64,000 bases of DNA from Kitasatospora kifunensis (GTDB taxonomy: Bacteria > Actinomycetota > Actinomycetes > Streptomycetales > Streptomycetaceae): NCBI RefSeq assembly GCF_014203855.1, contig NZ_JACHJV010000003.1:558001-622000 (forward strand). The letters are read 5' to 3'. The position numbers and the translations under genes are program-made. The notes beneath the pieces were generated by a model, which worked only from the letters and a program-made list of their open reading frames with translations, ran no database searches and had not been told where the DNA came from. Shown here in pieces: positions 1-8,302 of the stretch (the stretch's first letter is position 1; every line of letters begins with the position of its first letter).

Positions 1-1
1 C

Positions 2-775
2 GACGCCGGTGCGCGCGTGGCGGCCCAGCTGGAGGTCGAACTGCCCACCACTTCAGGCACATTGACCGTGAGGCGGCTCGACCTGGCCGACCGGTCCACG
101 GTCGAGGCGTTCGTGGCCGCCTGGGACGGCCCATTGCACATCCTGGTCAACAACGCCGGAGTGATGGCCCTTCCGGAGCTCACCCGCACCCCTGACGGCC
201 GCGAGACGCAGTTCGCCGTCAACCACCTCGGGCACTTCGCACTCGCCGTCGGACTGCGCCCGGCACTCGCGACAGCGCAGGGCGCGCGGATCGTCTCGGT
301 CAGCTCGATCGGCCACCTCTTCTCACCGGTCATCTTCGACGACCTGGACTACCGCTTCCGCCCGTACGACCCCTGGACCTCCTACGGGCAGTCGAAGAGC
401 GCCAACGTCCTGTTCGCCATCGGGGCCGCCGAGCGGTGGGCCAACGACGGCATCACCGCCAACGCACTGATGCCAGGCAACATCGCCGACACCTCGCTGG
501 CCCGGTACATGGGCTCGGAACAGCTGGCCGGCTTCATCGAGACGACCGGACTCGCACTGCCCCCTCAGAAGAGCGTCGAGCAGGGCGCCGCGACCTCGGT
601 GTTGCTGGCCGCTTCGCCGACGGTGGAAGGCATCACCGGCCACTACTTCGAGGACTGCGCACCGGCACAGACGGTCACCGAACGAGCCGGTGCCATCGCG
701 GGTGTGGCGCCCTACGCCCTGGACCGGGAGAACGCCGCCCGGCTGTGGGCCGTGTCCGAAACCCTCGTCCACTAG
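2..775 (+). CDS. SDR family oxidoreductase (5' end outside window)
   Basis: A short-chain dehydrogenase/reductase of the retinol-dehydrogenase/WW-oxidoreductase type. The frame is open to the window edge, and its first residues (DAGARV) look like the second beta strand of a Rossmann fold, so the TGxxxGIG nucleotide-binding segment lies upstream and only about 257 codons are present. Visible motifs are NNAGVM (the conserved NNAG), the catalytic Ser region VSVSSIGHL, and YGQSK, which supplies the YxxxK catalytic pair. The protein ends at TAG in 773-775. The substrate cannot be told from sequence. It converges on the haloperoxidase gene across a strong hairpin at 959-998. Confidence 0.88.
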   Translation, partial: DAGARVAAQLEVELPTTSGTLTVRRLDLADRSTVEAFVAAWDGPLHILVNNAGVMALPELTRTPDGRETQFAVNHLGHFALAVGLRPALATAQGARIVSVSSIGHLFSPVIFDDLDYRFRPYDPWTSYGQSKSANVLFAIGAAERWANDGITANALMPGNIADTSLARYMGSEQLAGFIETTGLALPPQKSVEQGAATSVLLAASPTVEGITGHYFEDCAPAQTVTERAGAIAGVAPYALDRENAARLWAVSETLVH

Positions 776-958
776 GCCCTGTCCGGCCTAGGACCTTGGT
801 CGTACCGCATAGAGACCTCTTCCTGGGCACGAAGGAAATACCCGGAAAGCGACCGGTGTGACCGGCGCTCCCAGTCACACCCCGCCGGTGACTGCGGCCA
901 AGGCGCCCAGTGGCGAACCGGCGTGGGCTGGCCGACTGACCCAGCCAGGCCGCGTACG

Positions 959-998
959 GCGGCCGGTTGTACCCGACACGTCAGGTACAACCGGCCGC
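959..998. terminator. Bidirectional hairpin terminator
   Basis: A perfect 15-bp stem (GCGGCCGGTTGTACC at 959-973, its complement at 984-998) encloses a 10-nt loop. It lies between two convergent genes, 183 nt after the SDR stop and 37 nt beyond the haloperoxidase stop, so it can serve both strands. There is no U-tract, as is common in streptomycetes. Confidence 0.8.
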
Positions 999-1035
999 TG
1001 GCCACGGGGCTTTGACACCGCGCGGGCTCGGGTGG

Positions 1036-2319
1036 TCAGAGGTGCTGCGCCACGAAATCGGCTACCTGCGTGCCGAGTTGCTGGCCAGCCTGGTTGTCGA
1101 TGGAGGTGTGCTGGCCGGACCAGACCCGGCTGAGCCACGCTTCCGTCGCGGCGTCCTGGAAGCCGGCGAAGGTCCGGGTGACACCGTTCGACGTCACCGC
1201 GAGCTGATGCTGCGCACCGTAGAGCCCGGCGAGCGTCGTCGCCGCAGCCTGGCTGAGAGCGCCGTGAGCGCCGGGGTAGGACGGATCCGGGGCGGTCGGC
1301 AGCAGCGGGGTCCAGTCGGGATCACCGACGATGCCCGGGTTGTAGTGCGTACCTCCGAGCCGGATCGCGGTTACGGGCCGCCACACGTGGTAGGCGTACT
1401 TGGCGTCGTACATCGCGATCGTGGTGTCGGCGAGCGACAGGTCGAGCTGGGCGAAGACCTTCACTGCCTGCTGCAGGCTTGCGTTCTGGGAGGTGACAAG
1501 GCCCTGCGCGACCTGGTTCCAGACGTTCCAGACGGGCGCCGCCGCCCAGAACTTCGCGGCCGCGGTCTGATCGGCGGTGCGGGTGGTACTGGTCTTACTC
1601 CCCAGACTCTTGACCTCGTTCAGGGCGGTGGCATACGCGGCGCTGCTCACCGCCGGCGGCGCGGCCGGGCGGAACTGGCTTGCGCCGCTCAGCACGAACG
1701 GCTTGACCGAGCCCCAGTTGCTGAACACCGGCGTGGGAAAGTCGGGCGGCGTGGGTCGGTAGTCACCGGGCATGGTGCCGGCGCTGAACGGCAGCGGCTT
1801 GGCCGAGGACCCATCGGCGGACCGCAGAGTGACCATTTTGCCGGCGACCGCTGCTCCCACGCCGATGCCCGCCTGCTTGCCGGCGCCGTCGGTGATCGCG
1901 GACAACTGGCTGTTCAGTTGCTGGTCCACGCTTGCGCGCTTGGTCGGGTACAGGGCGACCAGCACATCGTGAGCTGCCTGGTCCGCGGCGGCATCCGCGC
2001 GTGCGCCTTGCGGTGCCGGCACCGAGAACACGTAGGCGGGGACAGCCCGGGTGATCGATGCCACCGCGTCGTACTCGGCGGCCTGGAGCATCGCGAAGCT
2101 GCGCGTGGGGTGAACGGTGGACGGCTGGGCGTTGGGGTCGCTCAGGATGGTGATGAGCTCACGGTTCCACTCCACGACCGACATCCCGGACCCCGCAGCG
2201 GCAGTGCGCGTGGTCGACGGCTGGGCGGCGGTGGCGCTGGCACCGAAGGCCGGGCTGGTGAGTCCGGCTGCCAGCACGGTGCCGGTCAGGATCGCGAGCG
2301 TCTTCTGCTTTCCACTCAT
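1036..2319 (-). CDS. Secreted vanadium-dependent haloperoxidase / PAP2-type phosphatase
   Basis: The protein has 427 aa and a Sec-type signal peptide (residues 1 to about 33). The C-terminal half carries the vanadate/phosphate pocket signature of vanadium haloperoxidases and PAP2 phosphatases: KYAYHVWRP (K307, R314), the SYPGAHG loop (347-353) and SRVWSGQH (R398, H404, the usual covalent/axial His). I chose the ATG at 2319 because AAGGAG sits 9 nt upstream and the signal peptide then starts cleanly; a further in-frame start at 2358 would add 13 residues ahead of the signal. Whether it halogenates, or is a phosphatase or an inactive homologue, cannot be decided here. It is monocistronic. Confidence 0.85.
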   Translation of the reverse strand: MSGKQKTLAILTGTVLAAGLTSPAFGASATAAQPSTTRTAAAGSGMSVVEWNRELITILSDPNAQPSTVHPTRSFAMLQAAEYDAVASITRAVPAYVFSVPAPQGARADAAADQAAHDVLVALYPTKRASVDQQLNSQLSAITDGAGKQAGIGVGAAVAGKMVTLRSADGSSAKPLPFSAGTMPGDYRPTPPDFPTPVFSNWGSVKPFVLSGASQFRPAAPPAVSSAAYATALNEVKSLGSKTSTTRTADQTAAAKFWAAAPVWNVWNQVAQGLVTSQNASLQQAVKVFAQLDLSLADTTIAMYDAKYAYHVWRPVTAIRLGGTHYNPGIVGDPDWTPLLPTAPDPSYPGAHGALSQAAATTLAGLYGAQHQLAVTSNGVTRTFAGFQDAATEAWLSRVWSGQHTSIDNQAGQQLGTQVADFVAQHL

Positions 2320-2891
2320 GCTCGGTGGCTCCTTATCGCTGGTGGCGGGCTGTGGCAACCGGTGGCCATCATGCTTGGACCATTCGGGTGCATCACCTGG
2401 GCCACTGCGGACCAGACGGTCAGCGGCGACTGCGGATCGAGTGGGGGTCCGTGGCGCGTGCCGCCGAGCGGACAGCTGCCGCGGAGTCCGATGGGGACTG
2501 CGAAGCCAGTTCCCGGCAACCTGCTCTGCTGAGGCGGCCGTTGAAAATCACGGCTGGTAACTCACCGGGATACCGGCCCATGAGGCGGCACGCGTCACCC
2601 ACGCCGACGTTTGGGCGGGTTGACCGGGTGCGAATGGCTCTGCAACTGATCATCCCTTCGCGTCATCAAGGCCGCTGCCAGATATACAGCCTGCTGGCAC
2701 TCGATCCACGCCGCAACTCCGGCCCGCAATGCACGACGCACGGGTCCATGCCAGCGCCAACCCCACTTCAGATGTGCACTCCGGTGGCTCCAGCAGACCT
2801 CACCACGGTGCCGCTCCTACTGTCGGTGTGAGCCGGCGGAGGTGACTCCGTGACAAACGCCTTCGCCGCGTGTTGGCGGCCAGTTCGGATT
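2320..2891. other. Intergenic stretch, no supported gene
   Basis: I see no convincing coding region on either strand. The first bases upstream of 2319 must hold the promoter of the haloperoxidase gene. The rest is lower in GC than the surrounding genes and runs up to the presumed end of the ISL3 element. Confidence 0.5.
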
Positions 2892-2912
2892 GGCTCTCCA
2901 TCACTTTCCGTG
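2892..2912. repeat. Probable terminal inverted repeat of the ISL3 element
   Basis: The sequence starting GGCTCTCCATCACTTTCC lies just downstream of the ISL3 transposase stop and resembles the GGCTCTTCATCA-type ends of streptomycete ISL3 elements as I recall them. The partner repeat at the other end is not found, consistent with loss of that end. Confidence 0.45.
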
Positions 2913-2921
2913 AATCGACGG

Positions 2922-4382
2922 TCAGCTCATGAGGAGAATTCGGCGCCTGAGGAGGCTGAAGCCGGCCCGGCCGTAGCCGGTTCTCTTGATCATCTTGATG
3001 CGGTTGACGTGGCCCTCGACAGCGCCTGAGCTCCAGTGTTCGGCGAGCCCGGCGGTTACGGCGGCGAGGTCCTTGCGCAGTCCGGTGGCGAAGCTGATGA
3101 TCTCCTTCACGCCGCATGCCTCGGCTTGGGAGATCCACTCCATCAGGCGCCCGCCCTCGCGCTTTCGCAGGATGAGAGCGAAGGCCTGGGCTTGGTGGGC
3201 AGCGGTGTCGATCTCGGTGCAGCGGGCCCGGACGTCCTTGATCTTCTGGTGATCGTCCTCGCTCAGCCGGGAGGGCCGGCCGATGATCCAGCGGACGATG
3301 TCCCGCACGGGCGGTGGCGGTTCAGGCGGTGGCAACGGTAGATTTCCGGACTCAGCAAGGGAGTTGAGGAAGCGGCGGATGGTCTTGCGGCTTCCCGTGT
3401 AGCCCAGGGCCTGGATCTCCGCTCGGAGTACGGCGGCGTTGTCGCAGCCGCCGCGCCACCGCTGTTCCAGGTGGTCGGCGCAGGGGCGGAGCACGCTCGC
3501 TCGCCAGCGCGGTCGAGCGCGGAGCATCTCGGCGGCGGTGGCTGCTTGCACGTAGCGGCGCACGGTCTTGCGGTCCCGCCCGAGTGTCTGGCTGATCTGG
3601 TTGATCGTCAGCCCGCGCTGCCGCAGCTCATGGACCTCGGCGTGTCGCTCGCGGATCCGCCTGCTCTCGGTAGTGTCCTTCGGCCGCGCATCGATGTCCT
3701 GACCGACATCGGCAGGCTGGGTCGTCGGCTGCTTGAGGGACTTGTGGTGGCGGGCCACGGTCCGCTCGACCGCGTGGGCGAGGTTGTGCAGCAGGTGCCA
3801 CCGGTCGGCAACCTGCGGGATGCTCGGCAGCGCGCGGCCGGCGCCTTCGGCGAACGAGCCCCCGCGATCACGGCAGATCTTCTCCACGCCCGGGTGCTGG
3901 TCCAGCCAGGCCGCGAAGGAGTCCGCGGTGCGGTCGGGCAGGACGTCCACCGGCCGCCGAGTCGCCATGTCGGTCAGGATGGTGCCGTAGGTCCGGCCGC
4001 GCCTGAACGCGAACTCGTCCACGCCGAGCACCTTGGGCGTCTCGACGTCCGGCAGAGGCAGCCGGCGGACCATCCGCAGCAGCGTGGCGGGGTTCGCCTC
4101 CACCTGCAGGTGCCGGGTCAGCCGCGAGCCAGCCTCGCCTCCCAGGGCCGGCGCGATGCGCTCAAGCAGCCGTTGGAGCGGCACGCTCCTGCGGCCGTGC
4201 CGGACGGTCAGCCCGTCGACCTGCTCGGCGAAGGTCCCCTTCCGGCAGTCGGCGTTGTCGCAGAAGAACCGACGGACCCGCAGGTCGAGTTCGACTGTCT
4301 GCCCTCCCGTCGGCCAGTCGGCCACCCGCCGCTGGTAGCGGCTGTGCACGCGGGAGGACACCGTCTCGCAACAGGGGCACAC
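2922..4382 (-). CDS. ISL3-family transposase, probably N-terminally truncated
   Basis: A DDE transposase of the ISL3 family (486 codons from GTG 4382). It begins at once with the zinc-binding CPCC motif, followed by VDEFAFRRGRTYGTI (first catalytic Asp region), CRDRGGSF (second Asp) and WSSGAVEGHVNRIK near the C terminus (catalytic Glu), with an internal HTH around LTINQISQTLGRDRKTVRRY. Complete streptomycete relatives carry roughly 35-50 further residues ahead of the CPxC motif. Here that region is replaced by sequence belonging to an IS21 istA gene in a different frame, so the element appears recombined at its 5' end. The reading frame stays open upstream for a while without an ATG/GTG start. 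Activity is doubtful. Confidence 0.8.
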   Translation of the reverse strand: MCPCCETVSSRVHSRYQRRVADWPTGGQTVELDLRVRRFFCDNADCRKGTFAEQVDGLTVRHGRRSVPLQRLLERIAPALGGEAGSRLTRHLQVEANPATLLRMVRRLPLPDVETPKVLGVDEFAFRRGRTYGTILTDMATRRPVDVLPDRTADSFAAWLDQHPGVEKICRDRGGSFAEGAGRALPSIPQVADRWHLLHNLAHAVERTVARHHKSLKQPTTQPADVGQDIDARPKDTTESRRIRERHAEVHELRQRGLTINQISQTLGRDRKTVRRYVQAATAAEMLRARPRWRASVLRPCADHLEQRWRGGCDNAAVLRAEIQALGYTGSRKTIRRFLNSLAESGNLPLPPPEPPPPVRDIVRWIIGRPSRLSEDDHQKIKDVRARCTEIDTAAHQAQAFALILRKREGGRLMEWISQAEACGVKEIISFATGLRKDLAAVTAGLAEHWSSGAVEGHVNRIKMIKRTGYGRAGFSLLRRRILLMS

Positions 4383-4389
4383 AGGTATC

Positions 4390-4880
4390 GACGCGGATGT
4401 AGTGGTCGCGTCCGATGCGGATGTGGAACCGCCACCAGTGCGGCGGGCTGACCGGCGGGACGGCCAGCATCGCCGCGCGGTCCGCCTCCCACCGGTCGAC
4501 GGGGCGGGCGTCGATCGACCGGTGCTGGCGCCGGTTGGCGACCTGCAGTCAGGCGGTCAGCTGGTTGTTGAAGTCGTCCGGCCCGGTGAACGTGCGTCCA
4601 GGCAGGAAGCTGGTCGCCAGGTAGCCGTTCGCCCGCTCGACCACGCCCTTCGCCTCCGGATCGCGGGGCCGACAGAGGTGGACCCTGACCGCGAGCAGGC
4701 CCGCGAACGCGGCGAACTCACTGGTCAGCCTGCCTCTGCCGACGCCCGCCTCGTTGTCCCAGACCAGCATCTTCGGGACGGCGCCCCAACCGTCGGCGAG
4801 CAGCCCATGGCAAGCGTCTTTCAGGAACCCAGCCGGCGATGCCAACGTCGACCAATTTCGCTGAGACGGGTCATTCGTCA
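4390..4880 (-). pseudogene. IS21-family istA transposase fragment
   Basis: The remnant reads GWGAVPKMLVWDNEAGVG, then PRDPEAKGVVERANGYL and TFTGPDDFNNQLTA, the catalytic-core region of IS21 IstA proteins. The frame then meets TGA at 4549-4551, where the family is expected to have Trp, and continues in frame as LQVANRRQHRSIDARPVD and HWWRFHIRIGRDHYIRVDT to about 4390. There it runs into the ISL3 gene. The N-terminal half of istA and all of istB are missing. This is a dead fragment carrying an internal nonsense codon, a large deletion and a fusion boundary. Confidence 0.75.
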
Positions 4881-4906
4881 CCGACGGTCATCATCGCCGG
4901 ACGCGC

Positions 4907-4982
4907 CTCGCAAGTTAACGCTCGGAAAGGCTCGCAAACTACAAGTCGAAACGCCTGGTCGCCGACGAGGGACTCGCAAACT
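4907..4982. repeat. Three CTCGCAA repeats, IS21-type end
   Basis: CTCGCAAGTTA, CTCGCAAACTA and CTCGCAAACTA begin at 4907, 4931 and 4973. Repeated near-terminal sequences of this kind are the transposase binding sites typical of IS21 ends. They lie just upstream of the istA fragment, so the outer element end is probably near 4990-4995. Confidence 0.5.
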
Positions 4983-5057
4983 ATCCGTTGAAGTCACACC
5001 CGCCACTCCCCGGCGGGCCAACTCGCCTGATCCGCCGCCGGTCGGCCGACGCTCAGG

Positions 5058-5690
5058 TCAGCCGGTGGCCGACGAGCCCCGGAAGGCCCCGGCCAGCACC
5101 GGGACCAGCCAGCGCTCGATCTGCCCCGGGGGCTCGGCGGCCAGTTCCGCGCCGACCGGCGCCAGCGCGAGCCAGTTCAGCAGGCCGGCCGCACACCGGA
5201 TCCGGAAGTTCAGCTCCTGATCGCCGACGCCGGGGAGCATCGGCGAGAGCTCCCGAACGATGTCCCGCCGTGACTGCTGGAACTTCGCCGTCAGCCGGTC
5301 CCAGCCCTTGGGCGGGTCGATCCCGACCCGCGCCACCGTGCGCATGACCGCCAGCTCCCGCCCGCCGGCCGCCAGCGCGCGCATCATCGGCCCGGCGAAG
5401 GCGGCGGCCAGCTCCTCGATGTCCGAATCGGCGTCGAGCGCGTCGACCGCCGCCATCTGCGCGTCCAGGTACTGCTCCAGCGCGTCCTCTATCGCCGTGT
5501 CGCACAGCGTCTTCAGCGAGCCGAAGTGGTAGCTCACCGCTGCCACGTTGGCCTCGGCGCGGTCGGTGACCTCACGCAGGGTCACGCCCTCCTGGCCGCG
5601 CTGTGCGAGCACCTCCACCACTGCGGACAACAGGCGGTCTCGCGTCCGCTGACCGGCCTCGCGGCGTTGATCTGTCCGTTCCCTCACCAT
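5058..5690 (-). CDS. TetR family transcriptional regulator
   Basis: A 210-aa TetR repressor. The N-terminal helix-turn-helix covers about residues 14-60 (TRDRLLSAVVEVLAQRG, then VTLREVTDRAEANVAAVSYHFGS). The rest is a helical ligand-binding domain ending in RWLVPVLAGAF. The ATG at 5690 is preferred over a TTG four codons upstream because it gives the usual short N-terminal arm. The gene is divergent from the secreted SnoaL-like gene at 5902, and the region between them holds three matching palindromic 16-mers. It therefore probably represses itself and that neighbour. The ligand is unknown. Confidence 0.9.
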   Translation of the reverse strand: MVRERTDQRREAGQRTRDRLLSAVVEVLAQRGQEGVTLREVTDRAEANVAAVSYHFGSLKTLCDTAIEDALEQYLDAQMAAVDALDADSDIEELAAAFAGPMMRALAAGGRELAVMRTVARVGIDPPKGWDRLTAKFQQSRRDIVRELSPMLPGVGDQELNFRIRCAAGLLNWLALAPVGAELAAEPPGQIERWLVPVLAGAFRGSSATG

Positions 5691-5698
5691 GGAAGAAG

Positions 5699-5827
5699 TC
5701 AATCAGCTGCTTGATTTTGCTGTCAAGCAGCCGTCCTGCCCGGGGCGTAGCACTCACCCAGCAACTCAATCAAGCATTCGATTGACAGGCTCGATGGCCC
5801 ACTCCTACAGTTCAAGCGATCGATTGA
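5699..5827. promoter_or_regulatory. Three TetR operator-like palindromes
   Basis: TCAATCAGCTGCTTGA (5699-5714), TCAAGCATTCGATTGA (5770-5785) and TCAAGCGATCGATTGA (5812-5827) share the form TCAA(T/G)C-N4-G(A/C)TTGA. The first is 8 nt from the TetR start codon and the third 74 nt from the start of the gene at 5902. The last two are 42 bp apart, about four helical turns. A separate 9-bp inverted repeat (GCTGCTTGA/TCAAGCAGC, 5706-5731) overlaps the first. Confidence 0.65.
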
Positions 5828-5901
5828 TTTGTTAGGCGCCACCCGGCGCCGACCGATTCGGCGTGCCTCGGACCCCGAAGGCCGACCTGGAGGAGCAGGA
5901 C

Positions 5902-6561
5902 ATGAAGTCGCTCAACTGGAAGACGATCACCGCCACCACCGCGGCCGTGAGCGTAGGCAGCCTCGCCCTCGCCGTCGCACCATCCCAGGCCGCCAGCCCC
6001 GCCGGCAGCAGCACGCAGGTGCGCTCCGTCAGCGGTGCCTCGGACCACGCGGACCTGACCCCCGGCCAGCTGGCGGCGCTGCCACTGACGAACCGCCACC
6101 TGACCCGGCACGAGATAGCCAACCTGGCGGTCGTGCTGAACGCGTACCACGTGGCGGAGGGCCACAGCCTGGACGTCGACGCGTTCATCAACAGCTTCAC
6201 CGCGGACGGCGTCTTCAACGACAAGGTCGCCGGCCAGAGCTACCAGAGCCAGGCACTCGGCGACGTGCTGACCCGGATGGCCGGCATCTTCCCCGACGTC
6301 CACCGCGACCTGAAGAGCATCACCGTGAACGGCGACGTGATCAGCCTCGAACTGTCCATCCAGGGCACCTTCGAGGGCCCAGTACCGACACCCGCGGGCA
6401 CCCTCAAGCCGACCGGCGCGAAGATCGACGCACCGACCGCCGACTTCTGGTACCTGCAGGACGGCAAGATCAAGAAGTTCGACTGCTTCGTCGGATACAC
6501 CGTCATGTACGCCCAGATGGCCGTGAACCTCGACTGGGCCGGGGCGGTCGCCAAGGGGTGA
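5902..6561 (+). CDS. Secreted SnoaL-like / NTF2-fold protein
   Basis: The protein has 219 aa. Residues 1 to about 31 form a signal peptide ending APSQAAS. The rest has the cone-shaped SnoaL/NTF2 look: an N-terminal helix, then HSLDVDAFINSFTADGVFND, VLTRMAGIFPDVHRDLKSITV, and beta strands ending FWYLQDGKIKKFDCFVGYTVMYAQMAV. The ATG at 5902 has GGAGGAGCAGGAC directly upstream. An earlier in-frame ATG at 5863 would put 13 polar residues ahead of the signal peptide. Such domains can be enzymes or binding proteins, and no catalytic residues can be assigned. It is transcribed away from the TetR gene, which probably controls it. Confidence 0.82.
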   Translation: MKSLNWKTITATTAAVSVGSLALAVAPSQAASPAGSSTQVRSVSGASDHADLTPGQLAALPLTNRHLTRHEIANLAVVLNAYHVAEGHSLDVDAFINSFTADGVFNDKVAGQSYQSQALGDVLTRMAGIFPDVHRDLKSITVNGDVISLELSIQGTFEGPVPTPAGTLKPTGAKIDAPTADFWYLQDGKIKKFDCFVGYTVMYAQMAVNLDWAGAVAKG

Positions 6562-6850
6562 ACCACCGCTCGGCAGCCGCCGAGGACCCGTCAGGGGCCG
6601 TCCAGTCGCGAGCCGGGCAGCCCCTCCCCTGCGGCTCCGGTGAGAACAGACATGTCCCGTCCAATCTCAGTTGGCAGCTGTCACGGCTCTGACCTGCGGG
6701 GCTGCCAGGTGGTTTGAGAATGGGATCAGGCATCGTTCTCAAACGAGTTGGCTCTTGCGGAAGTGGACTCGTGCGGTGGGCAGCGTCGTGCCCCCGGACC
6801 GTCGGCTGGTCGTTCGATTGCGTGTCAGGGAGGGCGCGCAGAATGCGGCC

Positions 6851-7188
6851 ATGAGTTACGACTTGACGGTGTGGGAAGGCGAGCTTCCCACCAACGATGC
6901 TGCGGCGCGAGCGGTGTTCAGCGATCTCTATGGCGAGTTCATGGGAGGGCGGGGCATCGAGCCGACTGCGCGGATCAGGCAGTGTGTCGAGGCGTTGGTA
7001 ACGCGTTGGCCCGACCTCAGCCCGGATGACGAGGACGAGGACGCGAGCCCGTGGTCGAGCAGTCCGTTGATCAAGAACGCGAGCGGTCCGTCGTTCTACT
7101 TCGGGATGGCCTTCAGCAAGTATCAGGAAGCCGGGTCCTATGCCGCCGAGGTCGCTCGGTCCGCCGGGTTGGTCTGCTTTGATCCTGG
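6851..7188 (+). pseudogene. Hypothetical protein gene cut by IS insertion
   Basis: From ATG 6851 the frame reads MSYDLTVWEGELPTNDAAA, then ALVTRWPDLSPDDEDED, PLIKNASGPSFYFGMAFS and AEVARSAGLVCFDPG. It resembles a family of short, uncharacterised actinobacterial proteins that begin MSYDLxVWEG and end within a few residues of CFDP (recalled, not searched). Exactly there the reading frame enters the IS left end at about 7189 and continues as nonsense, so only the last few codons and the stop appear lost. A promoter or partner is not evident. Confidence 0.65.
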
Positions 7189-8109
7189 GGGGCTCGGAAA
7201 GTCATCGCTGCAGGTGACTGGGGTGGTGCGACCTGGGCTGGCACGATGCTCGCGTGATCGTTTCGATGCTGTAGAAGGTGGCGCGCAAGCTGCTGTCCAT
7301 CCCCAAGGTGCTGCTTCGCCGCGGCACCGCCAAGGACGCGGAGCTGCTCGTGCTCAGGCGCGAGAACGCGGTGCTGCGTCGCCACCTCGCCGGACCGGTC
7401 CGCTATGAACCGGAGGATCGGTTCTGGCTGGCAGCGCTGTCCAGCCTGATACCCCGTCACCGTTGGCAGGCGGTCTTCCCGGTCAGGCCCGGCACACTGC
7501 TGGCCTGGCATCGCCGGCTCATCGCGGCGAAGTGGGACTACAGCACACGGCGCACCCAACCGGGCGGCCACCGACCAGAGCAGCGCTCAAGAACCTCGTA
7601 CTACGCCTGGCCCGGGAAAACGCGGGGTGGGGGCATAGGCGGATCCAAGGTGAGCTGGCCCGCCTCGGGCACCCGATCGCCGCGTCCACGGTGTGGCAGA
7701 TCCTCCACGCGGCGGCCATCGACCCAGCGCCGCGCCGCACCGGCCCGACCTGGCGCGAGTTCCTCACCGCCCAGGCCGAGGAGATGGAGATCCTCAAGAG
7801 TGCGCCGCGAGTTCCCCGGATGAACGCCCACTGCGAACGGGTGATCGGCAGCATCCGGCGTGAGGCCCTGGACCATGTCCTCATCATGAACGAGGCCCAC
7901 GCCCGGCACGTCCTGGCCGCCTACCAGCGGCACTACAACGAGCACCGTCCCCACCGCGCCCGCAACCAGATACCACCCGGCGCCGATCAGCAGCCCACCA
8001 CCGCTCACGACCTCGAAGACCGCAGACTCCTGCGTACACGCGTCCTCGGCGGCGTCATCAACGAGTATCGATACGCAGCTTGACCAGCAGCGATGACTTT
8101 CCGAGCCCC
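7189..8109 (+). mobile_element. IS remnant, copy 1 (IS481/IS3-like, about 920 bp)
   Basis: The element is bounded by a perfect 22-bp inverted repeat: GGGGCTCGGAAAGTCATCG at 7189 onward and its complement ending at 8109. Inside is one transposase gene on the + strand with three lesions (stop, frameshift, internal deletion). No target-site duplication is visible. The same ends recur around 10047-10562. Confidence 0.78.
7266..8083 (+). pseudogene. Integrase-core transposase, multiply disrupted
   Basis: Pieces of one DDE transposase appear in order. ATG CTG at 7266 is followed at once by TAG (7272-7274), then VARKLLSIPKVLLRR, RENAVLRRHLAGPVRYEP and RHRWQAVFPVRPGTLLAWH. Near 7555 the frame shifts, and RPPTRAALKNLVLRLAREN, GWGHRRIQGELARLGHP and REFLTAQA follow. 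The last of these joins directly to EEMEILKSAPRVPRMNAHCERV and the C terminus VLGGVINEYRYAA. The roughly 85-90 residues carrying the first two catalytic Asp residues are missing at the QA/EE junction; the second copy at 10.1 kb preserves part of them. This copy cannot be active. Confidence 0.8.
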
Positions 8110-8302
8110 ACACGTACTCGCGCTCCTCAGTCGTGTCGCGAATCGGTAGCCGTTCAGCGACACTGAGTTAACACGCCCTCAGGCGCCCGTGGCGTGGCCG
8201 CTCTTGCGAGCTGACGGGAGAACAGACCGTCTCCGCGGCCGACGATCGATCGATGCCGCGTCATGTGGAGCCGGCTGCCACACGACACGAAACGGAGCAC
8301 CA

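Noticed and set aside
7180-8115. Target-site duplication flanking IS copy 1
   Set aside because: The bases outside the inverted repeats (CTG on the left, ACACG on the right) do not form a direct repeat, nor do those of copy 2.
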